Below, piece by piece: positions 22,986 to 25,537 of a stretch of DNA of 25,537 nucleotides. The notes beneath the pieces were generated by a model. That model was not told the DNA's origin. It worked only from the letters and a program-made list of their open reading frames with translations, and ran no database searches. The stretch's first letter is position 1. The number at the start of each line of letters is the position of its first letter. Position numbers and translations under genes: made by a program. The stretch lies in assembly GCA_035762425.1 (NCBI GenBank), contig DASTOW010000113.1, positions 1 to 25,537 on the forward strand, in the 5' to 3' direction. This stretch comes from AWTP1-13 sp035762425 (GTDB lineage: Bacteria; Pseudomonadota; Alphaproteobacteria; Rhizobiales; Hyphomicrobiaceae).

Positions 22986-23654
22986 ATGCTCAAGATCCAT
23001 GGCGTGCCGATTTCCGTCCACGTTCGCAAGACGATCGTCACGGCGAACCTCAAGAACATCGAACACACGGTCGACCCGGTGATCCCGTTCACCCCGCCGC
23101 CAAACTGGAGCGTTCTGAGTCCGACCAGTCTCATTCCGGCGATGCAAGACGGCGATTTCACGCTCGCGGAGTCTGGCGCCATCTGCTTCTACATGGAGCG
23201 CTTAAAGGCCAGCCCTTCAATCCTTCCTGCTGATACGAGGGCCTGCAGCCGGGTACTGTTTTTCGATGGCTATTCCGGTCACGTCTTCCGCAGCGTGATC
23301 CACGGGTTGTTCTTCCAGAAGATCATCGCGCCGGCGCTCCTCAAGGGCACTACCGACCAATCCGTCGTCGACAAAATCCTGGCAACGACCCAACCCAAGG
23401 TCTTCGAATATCTGGAGTCGCAGGCTGGCGGAAAGTTCCTGGTCGGGGGTTCCTTGACCCTCGCCGACATCGGCATAGTGTCGAACCTCATCAACTACCA
23501 GTACCTCGGGTTTCCCATCGACAAGGCGAAATACCCGAAGCTTGCCACATATGTGCGAGGCATTATCGCGCTCGACCCGTTTCAGCAGACACTGAGCAAC
23601 GAAAAGCCGTTCGCTGAGCAGATGGGCCTGGACCTGGGATTTCTTGGATCATGA
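22986..23654 (+). CDS. Glutathione S-transferase family protein
   Basis: 222 aa with GAGGAGA before ATG 22986. The N-terminal thioredoxin fold (1-80) starts LKIHGVPISVHVRK. It has the cis-proline region SLIPAMQDGDFTLAESGAICFYMER with the ESGAI motif that binds the gamma-glutamyl group of glutathione. The helical C-terminal domain (about 90-215) contains FLVGGSLTLADIGI, matching the conserved N-capping box and hydrophobic staple of GSTs. It conjugates or isomerises electrophiles with glutathione in the cytoplasm. The MerR gene directly upstream on the same strand suggests xenobiotic-inducible expression. Confidence 0.93.
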   Translation: MLKIHGVPISVHVRKTIVTANLKNIEHTVDPVIPFTPPPNWSVLSPTSLIPAMQDGDFTLAESGAICFYMERLKASPSILPADTRACSRVLFFDGYSGHVFRSVIHGLFFQKIIAPALLKGTTDQSVVDKILATTQPKVFEYLESQAGGKFLVGGSLTLADIGIVSNLINYQYLGFPIDKAKYPKLATYVRGIIALDPFQQTLSNEKPFAEQMGLDLGFLGS

Positions 23655-23833
23655 TGCTGCTTCGCACGTTGCGAGAGGCAAACCTGCAAGCCTGTGGCTG
23701 TTGAGGTCGCGTCGCAATGAACCAGTTCGTCTCTTGCGGCATTCACCCTCTTGAGTGTCGCATCCTTGATTCGCCTTACACCGTCACCCACGCCCTCTGG
23801 CAGCAGTTGCGGATCTTTGTAGGTGGAGCAGCC

Positions 23834-23974
23834 TCAACAGCGTGTCCAGCTCGTAGATCCGCCTCGAGCCGGTCGACGCGACATGATCCAAAAGGAGCCG
23901 AGCGCGTGCGGTACGGCAAAGACTAGAGCCAACCCGCCCGTAATCTCCAGGAGGTATGGCGTCTCCCAGATCAT
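23834..23974 (-). CDS. 46-residue membrane micro-protein (candidate)
   Basis: From ATG 23974 the minus frame reads MIWETPYLLEITGG, then a hydrophobic stretch (LALVFAVPHALGSFWIM) and a basic tail. This is compatible with one membrane helix. AAGAGA about 8 nt upstream is a weak ribosome site and lies inside the 17-bp palindrome at 23981-23997. No family recognised; could be chance. Confidence 0.3.
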   Translation of the reverse strand: MIWETPYLLEITGGLALVFAVPHALGSFWIMSRRPARGGSTSWTRC

Positions 23975-23980
23975 CTAAAC

Positions 23981-23997
23981 AGTCTCTTGAAGAGACT
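23981..23997. promoter_or_regulatory. Perfect 17-bp palindrome
   Basis: AGTCTCTT-G-AAGAGACT is a perfect inverted repeat with 8-bp arms, 6 bp upstream of the candidate 46-codon ORF and covering its possible ribosome site. It could be an operator or a translational hairpin. Confidence 0.4.
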
Positions 23998-24254
23998 TTG
24001 TGCCTCTCGTGGATTTGCGCATTGATCTGCTGGGTGCCGACGAGATACACGAGGGCGATCACAACGTTCGTGCCTGAATTTGCGGAGGCCTCGCCCCCTT
24101 TGCATTTGTCCACGCGTGCGCCATTCCATGCCTACCGCTCAGACTGCGCTGTGAAGCGCGTTCGGTTTGGCCTCGCGAAGGCCAGAATTGGAGTTCCCGT
24201 CCGGGATATCCCCAGAATCTTGAAACGCATTTGGCATGAGCGCGTTAGCCCAGC

Positions 24255-24341
24255 ATGAACCCTCTTCGCGATCCCCTGATCGTGCTGCTGATGATCGCCG
24301 CAGCCGCCACGACGTTCTTTTTCGTCTTTATGACCGCGTAA
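24255..24341 (+). CDS. 28-residue hydrophobic micro-protein (candidate)
   Basis: ATG 24255 opens a frame encoding MNPLRDPLIVLLMIAAAATT followed by FFFVFMTA and a TAA stop, essentially one membrane helix with a short charged head. No clear ribosome site. The clean head-plus-helix architecture is the only support. Confidence 0.3.
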   Translation: MNPLRDPLIVLLMIAAAATTFFFVFMTA

Positions 24342-24501
24342 AAGACGACCCAGCTTCTTGTGCTGACCAGATGCGATGTCCTCTAGCGCTGTTAAACATT
24401 TGGGCGACACAAATCACGATCCGGCCGCGTTTCTTCCGCGATGCGTGGCTACAGTTTTGCGCATGCGAGCCCCCGCTCGCGTGTGGTTCTGCGTACCCCT
24501 A

Positions 24502-24536
24502 ACGGCCCTGGTAGGAACCCCCTCCACCGGGGCCGT
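24502..24536. repeat. Strong hairpin without T-tract
   Basis: ACGGCCCTGGT (24502-24512) pairs with ACCGGGGCCGT (24526-24536), eleven pairs with one G-T wobble, and the loop can add three more pairs (GGA/TCC). No T-run follows on either strand. It may be a dispersed palindromic repeat or an RNA element. Confidence 0.45.
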
Positions 24537-24747
24537 CACGCTTCACTCTGTGGCGACGCGACGACGGCGACAGCATTCAGAGCTGGCTAGTTTGCCGCTT
24601 ACGCGTGCGCTGCCAAGGGCGCCCTGGCGAAGGTGCTTTGTGAAACGCCAAAGCATCCATGTAGTGGATCCCAACTGCGGACCGGTGCCACCCAGCGCCT
24701 ATCAGATGCTGGTCGAACGCGCTAGACGCTGAACTTGAGAGTTGTCA

Positions 24748-24772
24748 GCGTCTCGTGGAGCAGTCGAGACGC
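24748..24772. repeat. Inverted repeat GCGTCTCG/CGAGACGC
   Basis: Perfect 8-bp arms (24748-24755 and 24765-24772) with a 9-nt loop. No T-tract. It follows the possible 30-codon frame ending at 24732 and might terminate it, but this is weakly supported. Confidence 0.4.
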
Positions 24773-25005
24773 CTGGGCCCAATGGAGACAAACCCTACAA
24801 CCAGCGCACCTAACGAGACGGACAACGCACGGCTCCTAAGACACGGCCCCTGAGACTAGGGCAAGCATGGCTGAGACGTCGGCGGGCGCTGCATCCTCCG
24901 TTGTTCCTCGCATTAGATCGGCGGCAGCGGAAAGCCCAAGAAACTAAGAGTTGGCGCAGGCTCGTCATGTTGGGCTTGAGGCCTTCATAGCCCGACTTCC
25001 AAAGC

Positions 25006-25030
25006 GGAACGCTCGCGACGTTCCACCGTT
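25006..25030 (+). promoter_or_regulatory. EcfG-type promoter before the DUF3775 remnant
   Basis: GGAAC (25006-25010), 16 nt, CGTT (25027-25030): an exact match to the alphaproteobacterial general-stress promoter consensus. The ATG of the DUF3775 frame is at 25039, only 8 nt after the -10, so the transcript would be leaderless or nearly so. Confidence 0.7.
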
Positions 25031-25038
25031 GCCAGTGT

Positions 25039-25335
25039 ATGGCGGACGCTCCCAGCCTATCCATCATGCCCGACTACCTGGCTCGGCTCATCGTAAAGGT
25101 GCGCGGATTGCAGGCCCGCGAAGCAGAGGTCGCTCCGAGCCCAGGCTCTAACCACCGACGACGAGATGCGTGACGCGCTGCAAGAGTCGCGAGGAGATTT
25201 GTCTCGCGAGGAAGTGCGAGAAGAATTGCAGGGCCTCAATGAGCGCCAGCAGGCCGAGCTGGTCGCGCTCATGTGGGTCGCGGTGACGTCGAGCCTGAAG
25301 AATGGGCGCAGACAGTCGAATTGGCCCGTCAGCTC
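25039..25335 (+). pseudogene. DUF3775 family gene, broken by two frameshifts
   Basis: From ATG 25039 the frame reads MADAPSLSIMPDYLARLIVK and ends SPGSN at 25152. The similarity continues in another frame from 25154 (TDDEMRDALQES to GLNERQQAELVALMW, to 25276) and then in a third frame from 25276 (GRGDVEPEEWAQTVELARQ). Together these reproduce the DUF3775 layout: an N-terminal LSISPEKV-like strand, PGSNPxDDxM, ALNExxxxxLVALMWxGRGD and a following helix. The breaks correspond to a net loss of about 2 nt near 25153 and 4 nt near 25277. The usual C-terminal helix with YLLGTPLL is not found. The function of DUF3775 is unknown. A sequencing error cannot be excluded for either break. Confidence 0.65.
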
Positions 25336-25358
25336 ATTTCTGCGGGTTCGTGGGGGTG

Positions 25359-25414
25359 GTCGACAATTTGTAAATTGTTGACCAGTTCTGTACCAGAAAG
25401 TTCTTTACCAGAAC
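25359..25414. promoter_or_regulatory. Cluster of palindromic operator-like sites
   Basis: Three symmetrical elements lie side by side. The first is an 11-bp-arm inverted repeat with one mismatch around ACAATTT-GT-AAATTGT (25359-25382). Then come two 14-bp direct repeats, AGTTCTGTACCAGA (25384-25397) and AGTTCTTTACCAGA (25399-25412), 15 bp apart, each with its own dyad symmetry (TTCTG-TAC-CAGAA and GTTCT-TTACC-AGAAC). This resembles a tandem operator for a dimeric repressor; the regulated gene is not visible. Confidence 0.5.
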
Positions 25415-25487
25415 ATGTGCGCATTACCCCCCAAGTCAAATCGACTCGCTCGATCAGTTTAAGCCTCATCGGCCGTGTCGAGTTGTC

Positions 25488-25512
25488 GGAACGGCCGCCA
25501 TGGCGGTGCGTT
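25488..25512 (+). promoter_or_regulatory. EcfG-type promoter at the right edge
   Basis: GGAAC (25488-25492), 16 nt, CGTT (25509-25512). An ATG follows at 25521, again 8 nt after the -10, and the sequence CGTTGCC-N2-TGTATG is the same as at the DUF3775 promoter. The gene it drives would begin at 25521 and leave the window after five codons (MKHPN). Confidence 0.65.
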
Positions 25513-25537
25513 GCCGTTGTATGAAGCACCCAAACAA

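Larger units (their letters stand above)
23655..25038. other. Long stretch without a convincing gene (micro-ORFs and hairpins)
   Basis: About 1.4 kb with no frame that I recognise. Long frames on both strands (100-118 codons) lack ribosome sites and coding character. I see two possible membrane micro-ORFs (listed separately) and a possible 30-codon frame from GTG 24640 to 24732. There is a strong hairpin at 24502-24536 (11-bp arms with one wobble pair) and a hairpin GCGTCTCG/CGAGACGC at 24748-24772. It may be a decayed accessory region. Confidence 0.4.

Noticed and set aside
24502..24536. Strong hairpin considered as tRNA arm or terminator
   Set aside because: No cloverleaf can be built around it, no T-tract follows, and no convincing gene ends just before it. 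Kept only as a hairpin repeat.
24514..24537. GGAAC at 24514 considered as a further EcfG promoter
   Set aside because: No GTT is present at 16-17 nt; the downstream bases read CGTC at 15 nt.
1..25537. CRISPR arrays, rRNA and tRNA genes
   Set aside because: No regularly spaced repeats longer than two copies, no tRNA-like cloverleaf with TTCGA-type arm plus acceptor pairing, and no rRNA-like stretch was noticed by reading; a tRNAscan or Infernal run would settle it.

Overview
The window is GC-rich, densely coded DNA from what is most likely an alphaproteobacterium, probably a soil or water Hyphomicrobiales/Rhodospirillales-type organism (inference). The evidence is the gene families present (DUF1445/UPF0317, DUF3775, membrane-anchored SNase-like protein with a C-terminal sunset-type domain, CoA-dependent aromatic hydroxylation genes), promoters matching the alphaproteobacterial general-stress sigma factor EcfG, and one perfect CtrA box. 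I see no rRNA, tRNA or CRISPR array.

Left part (1-10.1 kb): the 5' part of a DUF1445 hydro-lyase/D-glutamate cyclase gene runs off the left edge. It is followed on the minus strand by a multi-pass membrane patatin-like lipase, a secreted 10-cysteine mini-protein and a two-helix membrane protein. Then come an EamA transporter (+), a DUF457 membrane protein (-), a cation diffusion facilitator (+), and a minus-strand two-gene operon for CoA-dependent aromatic hydroxylation (salicylyl-CoA 5-hydroxylase-like flavoprotein, then benzoate-CoA ligase-like enzyme).

Middle (10.1-18 kb): a solitary RmlA nucleotidyltransferase, an SNase-like membrane protein that lacks a catalytic arginine, an SDR protein that lacks the YxxxK motif, and an exported glutathione peroxidase. 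The peroxidase converges on a LysR regulator. The LysR gene is divergent from a 51-codon cationic ORF across a perfect operator-like palindrome. Several small genes follow: an 81-aa hypothetical, a 131-aa exported protein with a clear terminator, a CxxC small protein, and a 168-aa cysteine-containing protein preceded by a CtrA box.

Right part (18-25.5 kb): 18.0-18.7 kb is a mobile-element graveyard, with a frameshifted tyrosine recombinase and an IS66-type OrfA remnant. Next is a minus-strand run of two single-domain response regulators and a TPR-less CHAT peptidase, headed by a perfect EcfG-type promoter. A MerR regulator plus glutathione S-transferase pair has a textbook MerR operator. The last 1.9 kb holds decayed or micro-ORF sequence. 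Within it, a frameshifted DUF3775 gene and the extreme right edge each carry a perfect EcfG-type promoter with an ATG only 8 nt after the -10 element.

The strongest unexplained theme is general-stress-type control (GGAAC-N16-CGTT, three perfect copies in the last 4.3 kb) of orphan receiver domains plus a caspase-like peptidase, and of apparently leaderless small genes.
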